Assembly (NCBI RefSeq): GCF_030816195.1
Contig: NZ_JAUSXS010000001.1
Location: 891,501 to 955,500, forward strand
Source of the DNA: Pseudomonas sp. W4I3
GTDB taxonomy: Bacteria > Pseudomonadota > Gammaproteobacteria > Pseudomonadales > Pseudomonadaceae
Reading direction: 5' to 3'
DNA: 64,000 nucleotides
Shown: positions 17,526-25,509 of the stretch, piece by piece
How the letters are laid out: every line of letters begins with the position of its first letter
How positions within the stretch are numbered: position 1 is the stretch's first letter
Notes under the pieces: generated by a model
The model's database searches: none
Seen by the model: the letters and a program-made list of their open reading frames with translations, nothing else
What the model was told of the DNA's origin: nothing
Program-made: the position numbers and the translations under genes

Positions 17526-19096
17526 GCGTGTCTCCAGCGCGTTGCGCGGGTTTCAAGGCGTTGGCCGATAAGGTTGAGGGTGGCGCCGGTGAGGCCCACC
17601 AGCAGCATGCCGCTCATGATCAGGTCCATGCGCAACAGTTGTTGGGCGCCGATCATCAGGCTGCCGATGCCGCCGTTGGACGGCATGAAGTATTCCGCGC
17701 CGATGGTGCCCAGCCAGGCGTAGATCAGGCTCAGGCGCAGGCCGGCGAAAATGCCCGCCGCTGCGCCGGGCAAAATCAGCCGGCGCAGCCGTTGGAACAG
17801 GTCCAGGCGCAGCACCTGCGCGGCTTCGCTCAGTTGGGGTGACAGGTTCAACACGCTGCGTTGGGTGGCGATAAACAAGGGGAAGAACGCCGCCAGGCCG
17901 ATAAACACCCACTTGGCCAGTTCCCCCAGGCCAAACCAGGCCGTGAGCAGCGGCACCCAGGCGAAAATGGCGATCTGGCGCAACGCGGCGAGGGTAGGGC
18001 CGAGCACTCGCTCGCTGCGCGCCGACAAGCCCAGCCACAAGCCCACCGCAAACCCCAGGCTGCCGCCCAGGATCAAGCCGCCCAACGTGCGCCCAAGGCT
18101 TTTGCCCAGCGCGCCCGACAACGTGCCATCCACCACGCCGCTGACGGTGGTGTGCAGCACGGTCCATGGGCTGACCAGGATATTCGCGTCGACCCAGCCC
18201 TGCTGCGCGGCCACCTGCCACAGCGCCAGCAACAACAGCGGCAGCAGCCACGGCTGCAGGCGTTGCCAGCCTTGGTAACGCGGGCCGCGCCGGATCTGCG
18301 CCGTGGCTGGGTGCGGCCAGTGCACCCAGTGGCGGTCCAGCCAGCCGACGCCACGGTCCATCACCACGCCCAATACACCGATGACCACGATGCACACAAA
18401 GACGATGTCGAGCATGAACAACTGGCGTGCCCACACCATCAGGTAGCCGATGCCTTCGCTGGAAGCCAGCAGCTCCACCGCCAGCAGCGACGTCCAACCG
18501 GCCGCCAGGGCCAGGCGTACACCGGCCATGAACGCCGGCAGCGCCGCCGGCAGAATCAGCCGGCGGATCAACAGAGGGGTGGGCAGGCGCAGCACACGTG
18601 CGGCTTCACGCAACTGGGGCTGGGCATCGCGCACGCCGACCAGCGTATGCAGGGTCACCGGCACCACAATCGCCTTGACCAGCACCACCAGTTTCAGCGT
18701 CTCGCCGATGCCGAAAAACACCATGAACAGCGGGATCCACGCCAGGGTCGGCACCTGCGACAACGCGCTGAAGGTGGGAAACACCAGGCGCTCGGCGCGC
18801 GCGCTGAAGCCCAGCCAGGCACCGAGCAAGGCCCCGGCGCTGATGCCCGCCAGCAAGCCCCAGCACAAGCGTTGCAGGCTGATCGCCAAATGGCTCCATA
18901 ACTCGCCGCCCGCCAGTTCCGCCGCGCTGCTCCACACCAGTGACGGCGGCGGCAGGATCTGCTCGCTCATCCAGTGATTTCGGCTGGCCAGCCACCACAG
19001 GGCGAACAGCGTCAGCGGCAACAGCCAAGGGCTGAGCGACGGCCAGCGCAGCGTGGGCGTGGCAAGAGGCAGGCTCAACCGTGCGGTTCGGGCCAT
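17522..19096 (-). CDS. atsB: Fused double-domain ABC permease AtsB
   Basis: At 524 residues this is twice the length of an ordinary SsuC/TauC permease. It contains two consecutive permease domains, each with its own EAA loop: REAARVLRLPTPLLIRRLILPAALP at about 165-190 and SEAAQVLRLDLFQRLRRLILPGAAAG at about 425-450. A single polypeptide therefore supplies the whole membrane channel. Such a fused permease is the hallmark of AtsB in the sulfate-ester importer. GGAGGTCGTCA precedes the ATG. It shares a bidirectional 278-nt promoter region with atsR. Confidence 0.9.
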   Translation of the reverse strand: MARTARLSLPLATPTLRWPSLSPWLLPLTLFALWWLASRNHWMSEQILPPPSLVWSSAAELAGGELWSHLAISLQRLCWGLLAGISAGALLGAWLGFSARAERLVFPTFSALSQVPTLAWIPLFMVFFGIGETLKLVVLVKAIVVPVTLHTLVGVRDAQPQLREAARVLRLPTPLLIRRLILPAALPAFMAGVRLALAAGWTSLLAVELLASSEGIGYLMVWARQLFMLDIVFVCIVVIGVLGVVMDRGVGWLDRHWVHWPHPATAQIRRGPRYQGWQRLQPWLLPLLLLALWQVAAQQGWVDANILVSPWTVLHTTVSGVVDGTLSGALGKSLGRTLGGLILGGSLGFAVGLWLGLSARSERVLGPTLAALRQIAIFAWVPLLTAWFGLGELAKWVFIGLAAFFPLFIATQRSVLNLSPQLSEAAQVLRLDLFQRLRRLILPGAAAGIFAGLRLSLIYAWLGTIGAEYFMPSNGGIGSLMIGAQQLLRMDLIMSGMLLVGLTGATLNLIGQRLETRATRWRHA

Positions 19097-19374
19097 TGAC
19101 GACCTCCGTTTCGTTATGTGATTTCGATCTTATAAAAACGTAATCAAGATGATTGGGGGATAAGAGAAGCCATTTAAAGCCCGCGCCCGGCACGCATCCA
19201 ATGCATTCGAAGAATATTTTCGATGCTGTTTATGCATAGTCCGCTGCAGCCTGCGGTTTGGCCCGCATAGTTCAAAAAGCTATTAAATTGTGAATTTATA
19301 GTATTTAAAGTTTTCATCGAGCTATGCCTACTTTCAGCTCCCCAGGCGACCGTCGCCCACCAGGAGCTGCGCTT
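19097..19374. promoter_or_regulatory. Divergent atsB/atsR promoter region with ATGCAT motifs
   Basis: This 278-nt gap separates atsB from atsR. It has AATGCAT at 19200-19206 and TATGCATA at 19231-19238, an imperfect symmetric pair resembling motifs before the two SftR-like genes. An AT-rich tract contains GTATTTAAAGTTT (19301-19313), a 13-mer repeated exactly at 36671 upstream of the amino-acid ABC operon. LysR and CysB control are inferred. Confidence 0.45.
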
Positions 19375-20376
19375 ATGAAACTGCCCTTCAAACGTCTGAT
19401 CACGCTGTTCGCAGGCACCGCGCTGGCGGGCCTGGTGCATGCCGCCGAGCTCAAGGAGATCCGCATTGCCGTGCCCGACCTCAGCGCCGGCACCCAACAC
19501 AGTGGCGGTGGCATCACCGATGTGTTGCGCGAGCAGCAGATCTTCGAAAAGGCCTTCGCCGACCAAGGCATCAAGATCCAGTGGAATTACTTCAAGGGCG
19601 CGGGCCCGGTGATCAACGAAGCCTTCGCCAATGGCCAGGTGGACCTCGCCTACCTGGGCGACCTGGCGGCCATCATCGGCCGTTCCAATGGCCTGGACAC
19701 CCGCTTGCTCAGCGCAACGGCGCGGGACATCAAGCAGTACCTCGGCGTGGTGCCGGGTTCGGGCATCAAGACCCTGCAAGACCTCAAGGGCAAGCGCGTC
19801 GCGGTGTTTCGCGGCACGGCCAGCCAGCTATCGTTCGACAGCGCATTGGCCAGCCAGGGCTTGAATGAGAAAGACCTGAAAGTCATCAACCTGGACTTCA
19901 ACGCGGCCGGTGCGGCGCTGGCCGCCAAGCAGATCGACGCGACCTGGGGCGGCTCGAACCTGACCGCGCTGCAAGCCAAGGGGCTGGCCGAAATAGCCCT
20001 CACCACCAAAGACCTTGGCGGCGCCGGTAGCATCCAGGCGGTGCTGGTGGGCAGCAAACAATTTGTCGACGAGCATCCCGACGCGGTGGCCAAGCTGCTC
20101 AAGGCCCAGCAGCAGGCGGTGCAGTGGTTGACCGATGACAACAACAAGCAGGCCTACATCGAACTGGTGTCGGGGCTGGCCAGTTACCCGCCGGTGATCC
20201 TGACCAATGATTTGAAAGACCAGCAGCTCAGCGCGATTTTCCCGGCGACCCTTGATCCCGTGTTCCTTGGCAAATTGCAGGACGCGGTGGACCTGGCTTC
20301 CCAGGAGAAGCTGATTCGCCGGTCGTTCCAGGTGAGTGAATGGGTGGCGCCTGGGTTGGTGGCGGCGGGGCTTTGA
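19375..20376 (+). CDS. atsR: Sulfate-ester ABC transporter binding protein AtsR
   Basis: The 333-residue precursor starts at ATG 19375 behind CAGGAG and has a signal peptide (LFAGTALAGLVHAA, cleavage about residue 21). The mature domain is of the SsuA/TauA type: AGPVINEAFANGQVDLAYLGDLAAIIGRSNG, then a hinge and LKGKRVAVFRGTASQLSFDSAL. It would deliver sulfate esters or related anions to AtsB-AtsC, encoded divergently. The next gene is a convergent SftR-like regulator beyond a REPIN. Confidence 0.88.
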   Translation: MKLPFKRLITLFAGTALAGLVHAAELKEIRIAVPDLSAGTQHSGGGITDVLREQQIFEKAFADQGIKIQWNYFKGAGPVINEAFANGQVDLAYLGDLAAIIGRSNGLDTRLLSATARDIKQYLGVVPGSGIKTLQDLKGKRVAVFRGTASQLSFDSALASQGLNEKDLKVINLDFNAAGAALAAKQIDATWGGSNLTALQAKGLAEIALTTKDLGGAGSIQAVLVGSKQFVDEHPDAVAKLLKAQQQAVQWLTDDNNKQAYIELVSGLASYPPVILTNDLKDQQLSAIFPATLDPVFLGKLQDAVDLASQEKLIRRSFQVSEWVAPGLVAAGL

Positions 20377-20400
20377 GCATTGCGGTGTCTGGGATATCGC

Positions 20401-20472
20401 ATCGGGAGCAAGCCCCCTCCCACAGTTGATCTGTGAATACATTCAAAATGTGGGAGGGGGCTTGCCCCCGAT
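20401..20472. repeat. REPIN between atsR and the first SftR-like gene
   Basis: Inverted REP units (ATCGGGAGCAAGCCCCCTCC and TGTGGGAGGGGGCTTGCCCC) end 8 nt before the regulator's stop codon. Confidence 0.9.
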
Positions 20473-20480
20473 GAGGCCCT

Positions 20481-21407
20481 TCAAACCGCCACACTCACCT
20501 CCTGCTGATCCACTTCCAGCAAGGTCTCAATCATTGCTTTGGCCGCCGGCGACAAGCGCGACCCGGTACGGCTGACAATCCCGCAGCGCGCACTCAGGGT
20601 CTCCATGTTCTGCGGCAAGTTGCGCCAGTGCAGCAGCACCAGCGCCCCTCGGGCGATGTCCTCGGCGAACGCTTCCTCGGTGCCCACGCCGATGGCATTG
20701 GACTGCAGCACAATCTTTACCAGCGCCGGGAAGTGCTCGGTCTGGATGCTGGGTGAAAAGTCCATGCGCCCGCTCAGGTTCGCCAGCAATTTGCGGATGC
20801 CCTGGGAGATCAGCGGAGCGGCCAGTGGGTAGTCGAACATGTCATTGGTCGACAGGCTGTCCTTGGCCAGCAACGGGTGCCCGGGGCGGCAGAAAAACAC
20901 GCCGCGCTTGGGCGTCAGCGCACGGGTCTGGAAGTTTGGGTCGGCTTCGAACTGACGGATGTCGGCAATGAAGAATTCGATCTCCTCGCGGCTCAATGCG
21001 CGGCTGAGTGTTTCCCAGTTATCCACCTGGAAACGGGTGCGGATTTTCGGGTGCGCGCCGATAAACCGCGCCACTGCATCCGGCACCAGCTTCACCGCCG
21101 GCGCCGGGCCGCAACCGAAGCGCAGGTCGCCGGCGTCGAGCTTGGTCATGCGCGTGACTTCACTGCTCAGCAAGGCGGCGCCATGCACCAGCGTGAGGGC
21201 GTGTTGCAGCACCACCTGGCCTTCCGGCGTCGGGCGCAGGTCCTTGTGGCCACGGTCGATCAGCACACAGCCGAACTCCTGTTCCAGCCCCTGAATGCTG
21301 CGGCTGAATGCCGGTTGCGTGATGCCCATGGCGTCCGCCGCGCGCACAAAACTGCGGTGTTCGTTAAGGGCAATGAAGTAGCGCAGTTGACGAAGATCCA
21401 TATGCAT
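20481..21407 (-). CDS. LysR-family regulator, SftR-like (copy 1)
   Basis: From the ATG at 21407 (chosen by alignment with copy 2) the protein has 308 residues. It has a winged-helix domain (DLRQLRYFIALNEHRSFVRAADAMGITQPAFSRSIQGLEQEFG) and a two-lobed effector domain containing DLRFGCGPAPAVKLVPDAV. It is clearly paralogous to the regulator at 24410-25354, sharing GDLRFGCGPAP, FQVDxWExLS and C-terminal RxGxRLSPxAxAMIE. It is divergent from atsK, the usual arrangement for control of a neighbour. In P. putida SftR controls sulfate-ester genes; which of the two copies is the true SftR cannot be decided here. Confidence 0.85.
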   Translation of the reverse strand: MHMDLRQLRYFIALNEHRSFVRAADAMGITQPAFSRSIQGLEQEFGCVLIDRGHKDLRPTPEGQVVLQHALTLVHGAALLSSEVTRMTKLDAGDLRFGCGPAPAVKLVPDAVARFIGAHPKIRTRFQVDNWETLSRALSREEIEFFIADIRQFEADPNFQTRALTPKRGVFFCRPGHPLLAKDSLSTNDMFDYPLAAPLISQGIRKLLANLSGRMDFSPSIQTEHFPALVKIVLQSNAIGVGTEEAFAEDIARGALVLLHWRNLPQNMETLSARCGIVSRTGSRLSPAAKAMIETLLEVDQQEVSVAV

Positions 21408-21582
21408 TCCCGGCATTTGAAAAATAGGTCGAAGGCATTTGCGAGCGACGCAGCTGAGGTTTTAAATGCAAGCTCTTATTCCGTCAACGAAGCATTACTT
21501 CATTTGCTAGATCCAAAATGCATATGAATAGAGCGTTGTCGGCGAACGTTCCACCATCCGCAGGCACACGAGGGTCATCACA
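21408..21582. promoter_or_regulatory. Divergent regulator/atsK promoter region
   Basis: It contains CTTATTCCGTCAACGAA (21475-21491), closely matched at 32344 before the RBBP9-like gene, and AATGCAT at 21517-21523, the motif repeated near atsR and the SftP-like gene. These are candidate CysB and LysR sites respectively, by inference. Confidence 0.4.
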
Positions 21583-22488
21583 ATGAGCAACGCCGCATTA
21601 GCTGTTCAACCCATCGCCCAGGCACTGGAGATTCATCCGGTCGCCGGCCGCATTGGCGCCGAGATCCGTGGCATCAAACTGTCCGGTCACCTCGATGCCG
21701 CCACGGTCGACGCCATCCAGCAGGCGCTGGTGCGGTACAAGGTGATCTTCTTTCGCGAGCAGACCCACCTCGATGACCAGAGCCAGGAAGCCTTCGCCCA
21801 CCTGCTCGGCGAGCCGATTGCGCACCCGACCGTGCCGGTGCGCGACGGCACGCGCTTTCTGATGGAACTGGACGGCACCCGCGGACAGCGCGCCAACTCG
21901 TGGCACACCGACGTGACCTTTGTCGATGCCTACCCCAAGGCCTCGATCCTGCGTTCGGTGCTGGCGCCGAGCTCCGGTGGCGATACCGTCTGGGCCAACA
22001 CGGCGACAGCCTACAACGACCTCAGCGTCGAACTGCGCGCCCTGGCGGACAACCTGTGGGCCATCCACAGCAACGAATACGACTACGCCGCGCGCAAGCC
22101 GGATGTGGCGGTGGAAAAACTTGAGGAATACCGCAAGGTGTTCACCTCGACGGTGTATGAAACCGAGCATCCGGTGGTGCGCGTGCATCCGGTCAGCGGC
22201 GAGAAAACCCTGCTGCTGGGGCATTTTGTCAAACGCCTCAAGGGCTACTCCCAGGCCGACTCGACGCAACTGTTCAACCTGCTGCAAAGCCACGTCACCC
22301 GCCTGGAAAACACCGTGCGCTGGCGCTGGAACAGCGGCGACGTGGCGATCTGGGACAACCGCGCCACCCAGCATTACGCGGTGGACGACTACGGCACCCA
22401 GGAACGTATCGTGCGCCGGGTGACGCTCAAGGGTGATGTGCCGGTGGGTGTGCAGGGCCAGCGCAGCCAAACGACAAAGGGCCTTTAA
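21583..22488 (+). CDS. atsK: Alkylsulfatase AtsK, 2-oxoglutarate/Fe(II) dioxygenase
   Basis: TauD-family oxygenase of 301 residues that cleaves alkyl sulfates oxidatively, releasing sulfate plus an aldehyde while converting 2-oxoglutarate to succinate. The iron triad is visible as H108-x-D110 (NSWHTDVTF) and H264 (RATQHYAVDDY). R275 and nearby R278/R279 are available for 2-oxoglutarate. This spacing is what I recall for P. putida AtsK. TauD itself cannot be fully excluded, but linkage to atsRBC and SftR-like regulators favours AtsK. A REPIN separates it from the convergent sulfatase gene. Confidence 0.88.
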   Translation: MSNAALAVQPIAQALEIHPVAGRIGAEIRGIKLSGHLDAATVDAIQQALVRYKVIFFREQTHLDDQSQEAFAHLLGEPIAHPTVPVRDGTRFLMELDGTRGQRANSWHTDVTFVDAYPKASILRSVLAPSSGGDTVWANTATAYNDLSVELRALADNLWAIHSNEYDYAARKPDVAVEKLEEYRKVFTSTVYETEHPVVRVHPVSGEKTLLLGHFVKRLKGYSQADSTQLFNLLQSHVTRLENTVRWRWNSGDVAIWDNRATQHYAVDDYGTQERIVRRVTLKGDVPVGVQGQRSQTTKGL

Positions 22489-22505
22489 CCCCACACAGGT
22501 TCAAA

Positions 22506-22594
22506 TGTGGGAGGGGGCTTGCTCCCGATTGCGGAGTGTTAGCCACTGCACCTGTGACTGACCCACCGCTATCGGGAGCAAGCCCCCTCCCACA
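22506..22594. repeat. REPIN between atsK and the sulfatase gene
   Basis: Inverted TGTGGGAGGGGGCTTGCTCC units flank a 35-nt centre between two convergent genes. Confidence 0.9.
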
Positions 22595-22611
22595 TTTAGA
22601 CCTGTGTCGTT

Positions 22612-24219
22612 CTACCAGACGCCGATCTGCACGACCTTCTCCGCCTCCGGCTCCCCATAGCGAAACCACTGCCCACGTACTTCAATCTCCGTGTGGCTGA
22701 TGGTCGTGCGCCGCTTCAGCCCGCGCAGCCAGTCGAACAGATAATCCAAGTGTGTCTCGCGCACTTGGGCATACGCCGGGTCGGCGCCGAGGTCGTGCAG
22801 TTCCTGCGGGTCGTTTTGCAAGTCGAACAGCTGCGGGCGGAAGCCGTCGTACGCCAGGTATTTCCAGCGTTCGCTGCACACCATGGTCATGCGGCAACGG
22901 TCGATCGCCTGGCCCAGGCGCTCGCGGGCCGGGGCCTGGAAGGCGTAGTCGTATTCGGCAATTGCATAGTCACGCCAAGGTATCGCTTCACCCTGCAGCA
23001 GCGGAATCAGCGAACGGCCTTCCAGGCGGTGATCGGCAGCGGGCAGGCCCAGGGCGTCAAGGAAGGTCGGCAGCGCGTCGATGGTCTCCACCAGGCGTTC
23101 GTCCACCGTGCCGCGGCTGATATCGGCACTGGCGCGCGGGTCACGCACGATCAACGGGATGCCCACCGCAGGCTCCAGCAGGAACTCTTTCTCGCCGAGG
23201 AAGTGATCGCCCAGGAAGTCGCCGTGGTCGCTGGTGAACACAATCAGCGTGTCATCCCAGCGCCCATTGCTTTGCAGGAAATCAAACAGCCGCCCGAGCT
23301 GGTCGTCGATCTGTTTGATCAGCCCCATATAGGTGGGCACCACCGTGAGCCGCACCTCGTCGCGAGAAAAATTCAGGCTCTCCTGGTGCTGACGAAACGC
23401 CTGGTACACCGGGTGATCGCTGGTCTGGCCCGGTTGAATTGGCGCCTGGATATGCTCGGCGCCATACAACGCGTGATACGGCGCCGGTGCGATGTAGGGC
23501 CAGTGCGGCTTGATGTAGGACAGGTGCAGGCACCAGGGTTGCTCGGCCTGCTCCTGGATAAAGTCGATGGCGCGGTCGGTGGTGTAGACCGTCTCCGAAT
23601 GCTGCTCGGCTACCCGCGCCGGCAATCCGGCGTTGCGCATGTGCCAGCCGCTGAGCACTTCACCGTTTTCACCCTGCGCGGCATTGGCCCATTCATGCCA
23701 CGGGTTGCTGCCGCCGTAGCCCTGCTCGCGCAGGTAGTGGGTGTAGGGCGCCGACTCGCGTTTATCCGCGAACAGCGGGCTGTCGGGGTAGATGCCATCG
23801 TGACGGAAGTAGGTGTCGAAGCCCACTTCATTCAGCGGCTCGGCCTGGGCGCTGTCAGGGTCGATGTTCAAGCGTTGCAGGGCATCCAGATTCGGCGTGG
23901 CGTGGGTCTTGCCGACCAGTGCGGTGCGGATGCCGTGGGGGCGCAGGTAGTCGCCGATGGTCAGCTCTTCCAGCGGCAGCGGCACGGCATTCCACGCCAC
24001 CTGATGGCTACTGACATAACGCCCGGTGTACGCCGACATCCTCGACGGCCCGCAGATGGTGCCTTGGGTATAGGCACGGCTGAAACGCACGCCGGCAGCG
24101 GCGAGGCGGTCGATGTTGGGGGTGTGCAGATGCGCATGGCCATAGCACGACAGGTAATCGCGGCGTAGTTGATCGCACATGATGTACAGCACATTGCGCA
24201 CAGGTTGGGATTTGGACAT
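22612..24219 (-). CDS. Type I sulfatase/phosphonate monoester hydrolase-family enzyme
   Basis: 535 residues of the alkaline-phosphatase superfamily. C56-G-P-S-R60 (GTICGPSRMSAYTGR) is the CxPSR motif whose cysteine is converted to formylglycine. Metal ligands are suggested by D16 (YIMCDQLRRDY) and D331-H332 (VFTSDHGDFLGDH). The DQ after the first strand, instead of DD, and the overall layout resemble phosphonate monoester hydrolase and its promiscuous arylsulfatase relatives. No signal peptide is present, so it acts in the cytoplasm, after import. Placement among ats/sft genes suggests sulfate-ester hydrolysis. No maturation enzyme is encoded in the window. Confidence 0.85.
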   Translation of the reverse strand: MSKSQPVRNVLYIMCDQLRRDYLSCYGHAHLHTPNIDRLAAAGVRFSRAYTQGTICGPSRMSAYTGRYVSSHQVAWNAVPLPLEELTIGDYLRPHGIRTALVGKTHATPNLDALQRLNIDPDSAQAEPLNEVGFDTYFRHDGIYPDSPLFADKRESAPYTHYLREQGYGGSNPWHEWANAAQGENGEVLSGWHMRNAGLPARVAEQHSETVYTTDRAIDFIQEQAEQPWCLHLSYIKPHWPYIAPAPYHALYGAEHIQAPIQPGQTSDHPVYQAFRQHQESLNFSRDEVRLTVVPTYMGLIKQIDDQLGRLFDFLQSNGRWDDTLIVFTSDHGDFLGDHFLGEKEFLLEPAVGIPLIVRDPRASADISRGTVDERLVETIDALPTFLDALGLPAADHRLEGRSLIPLLQGEAIPWRDYAIAEYDYAFQAPARERLGQAIDRCRMTMVCSERWKYLAYDGFRPQLFDLQNDPQELHDLGADPAYAQVRETHLDYLFDWLRGLKRRTTISHTEIEVRGQWFRYGEPEAEKVVQIGVW

Positions 24220-24332
24220 GAGGCTTCACCGAACGGAGGACAGGTGACGGTTTTCGCCGTTCGGATGGGCGCTGGCAAGTGCATTTGGGGACTGGGGTTG
24301 ATGCAGCAAATGCATGGGTGTTGATACCGGCG

Positions 24333-24405
24333 CCATCGGGGGCAAGCCCCCTCCCACACTTGAAATGCATTTCAAATGTGGGAGGGGGCTTGCCCCCGAT
24401 AGCGC
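24333..24405. repeat. REPIN upstream of the sulfatase gene
   Basis: Inverted REP units (ATCGGGGGCAAGCCCCCTCC and TGTGGGAGGGGGCTTGCCCC) separate the sulfatase gene from the upstream LysR gene. Its distal end is 5 nt from that gene's stop codon. The remainder of the 24220-24409 gap holds no recognisable gene. Confidence 0.9.
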
Positions 24406-24409
24406 CGGT

Positions 24410-25354
24410 TCACACAGCGACATTCTCCAGCGTACACAGGTCTTCATCCTGCTCATCAATCTCCTTGATCTGCTCAATCATCGCCTCCGCCAGCGGCGAC
24501 AATCGATACCCCGCTCGGCTGACGATGCCGTAGCGGGTGTAACGCTCCTCCAGGTTTTCATCCAGGCCGTCGATCTTCAAGCACACCAATTCGCCTCGGG
24601 CCATTTGCAGTACGTCGCTGTTGGCGCTGACGATGCCGATGGCGTCCGAGCGCAGTACCACTCCTAGCAGGCCGTAGCCGTTTTCGCATTCGACGTTGGG
24701 CAGGTAATCGGGCCGGCCGCTGAGGTCGACGATGACTTTGCGCAGGTTCGGCGGGCGGATGGTGACGGCCAGGGGATAGCTCATCAGTTCGGCGGCGCTG
24801 ACGCTGTGGCGGGCGGCGAGGGGGTGGCCGATGCGGCAGCAGAAGTACCAGCGGCGTGGGCGCAGGCGATGGGTGTGATAGTCGGGGTTGGCTTCGAAGT
24901 GGCGGGTGTCGGCGACGAAGAATTCGAACTCTTCGCTGAGCAGGCGTTTGCTCAGGCTTTCCCAGTCGTCTACCTGGAACTGCACGCGAGCCTTGGGGTA
25001 GCGCCCGATAAAACTGCCGATGGCGCGGGGGATCAAACCGCCCGCCGGCGCCGGGCCGCAGCCAAAGCGCAGCTCTCCCGCTTCAAGGCCGTTGAACTGG
25101 CTGATTTCGTTCGCCAGTTGCTGCGCCCCGCTGACCAGGCGCCGTGCATGTTCGAGCAGCACCTGGCCCTGTTTGGTCGGCGCCAGGTCTTTGCGGCCGC
25201 GGTCCACCAACTGGCACCCGGCGCTGTGTTCCAGGGCCTGGATGCTGCGGCTGAAGGCCGATTGCGACAGGTTCACCGTCAACGCCGCCGCGACAAAACT
25301 GCGTTGTTCGGCGAGGGCGATGAAGTGGCGAAGTTGGCGCAGATCGATATGCAT
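24410..25354 (-). CDS. LysR-family regulator, SftR-like (copy 2)
   Basis: 314 residues with the HTH domain DLRQLRHFIALAEQRSFVAAALTVNLSQSAFSRSIQALEHSAG and an effector domain with GELRFGCGPAPAGGLIPRAIG. It is a diverged paralogue of the regulator at 20481-21407, with the same start, length and landmarks. It is divergent from the SftP-like TonB receptor, the arrangement described for sftR-sftP in P. putida, so this copy is the better positional candidate for SftR. A perfect AATGCAT-N5-ATGCATT palindrome lies between it and the receptor gene. Confidence 0.85.
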   Translation of the reverse strand: MHIDLRQLRHFIALAEQRSFVAAALTVNLSQSAFSRSIQALEHSAGCQLVDRGRKDLAPTKQGQVLLEHARRLVSGAQQLANEISQFNGLEAGELRFGCGPAPAGGLIPRAIGSFIGRYPKARVQFQVDDWESLSKRLLSEEFEFFVADTRHFEANPDYHTHRLRPRRWYFCCRIGHPLAARHSVSAAELMSYPLAVTIRPPNLRKVIVDLSGRPDYLPNVECENGYGLLGVVLRSDAIGIVSANSDVLQMARGELVCLKIDGLDENLEERYTRYGIVSRAGYRLSPLAEAMIEQIKEIDEQDEDLCTLENVAV

Positions 25355-25378
25355 TTTTCACATCAAAAATATCCGGGA

Positions 25379-25397
25379 AATGCATTGGCTATGCATT
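25379..25397. promoter_or_regulatory. AATGCAT-N5-ATGCATT palindrome, candidate SftR operator
   Basis: A perfect 7-bp inverted repeat with a 5-nt spacer lies 25 nt before the regulator start and 112 nt before the receptor start. It has LysR-box-like symmetry, and half-sites recur near atsR (19200, 19231) and atsK (21517). Confidence 0.5.
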
Positions 25398-25509
25398 AGG
25401 TCGACTCCTTATAAAGGCTATCTCTTATGCAGTAAATGTTCGTAAAAACATAAATAAATAACCTAAAGGAATATCGGTGGTTGGATATTTCGGGGTTTCG
25501 GAGCCGCTC

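Noticed and set aside
16641..17723. A 360-codon plus-strand frame opposite atsC
   Set aside because: It is the complement of a well-formed ABC ATPase gene and has no recognisable protein features.
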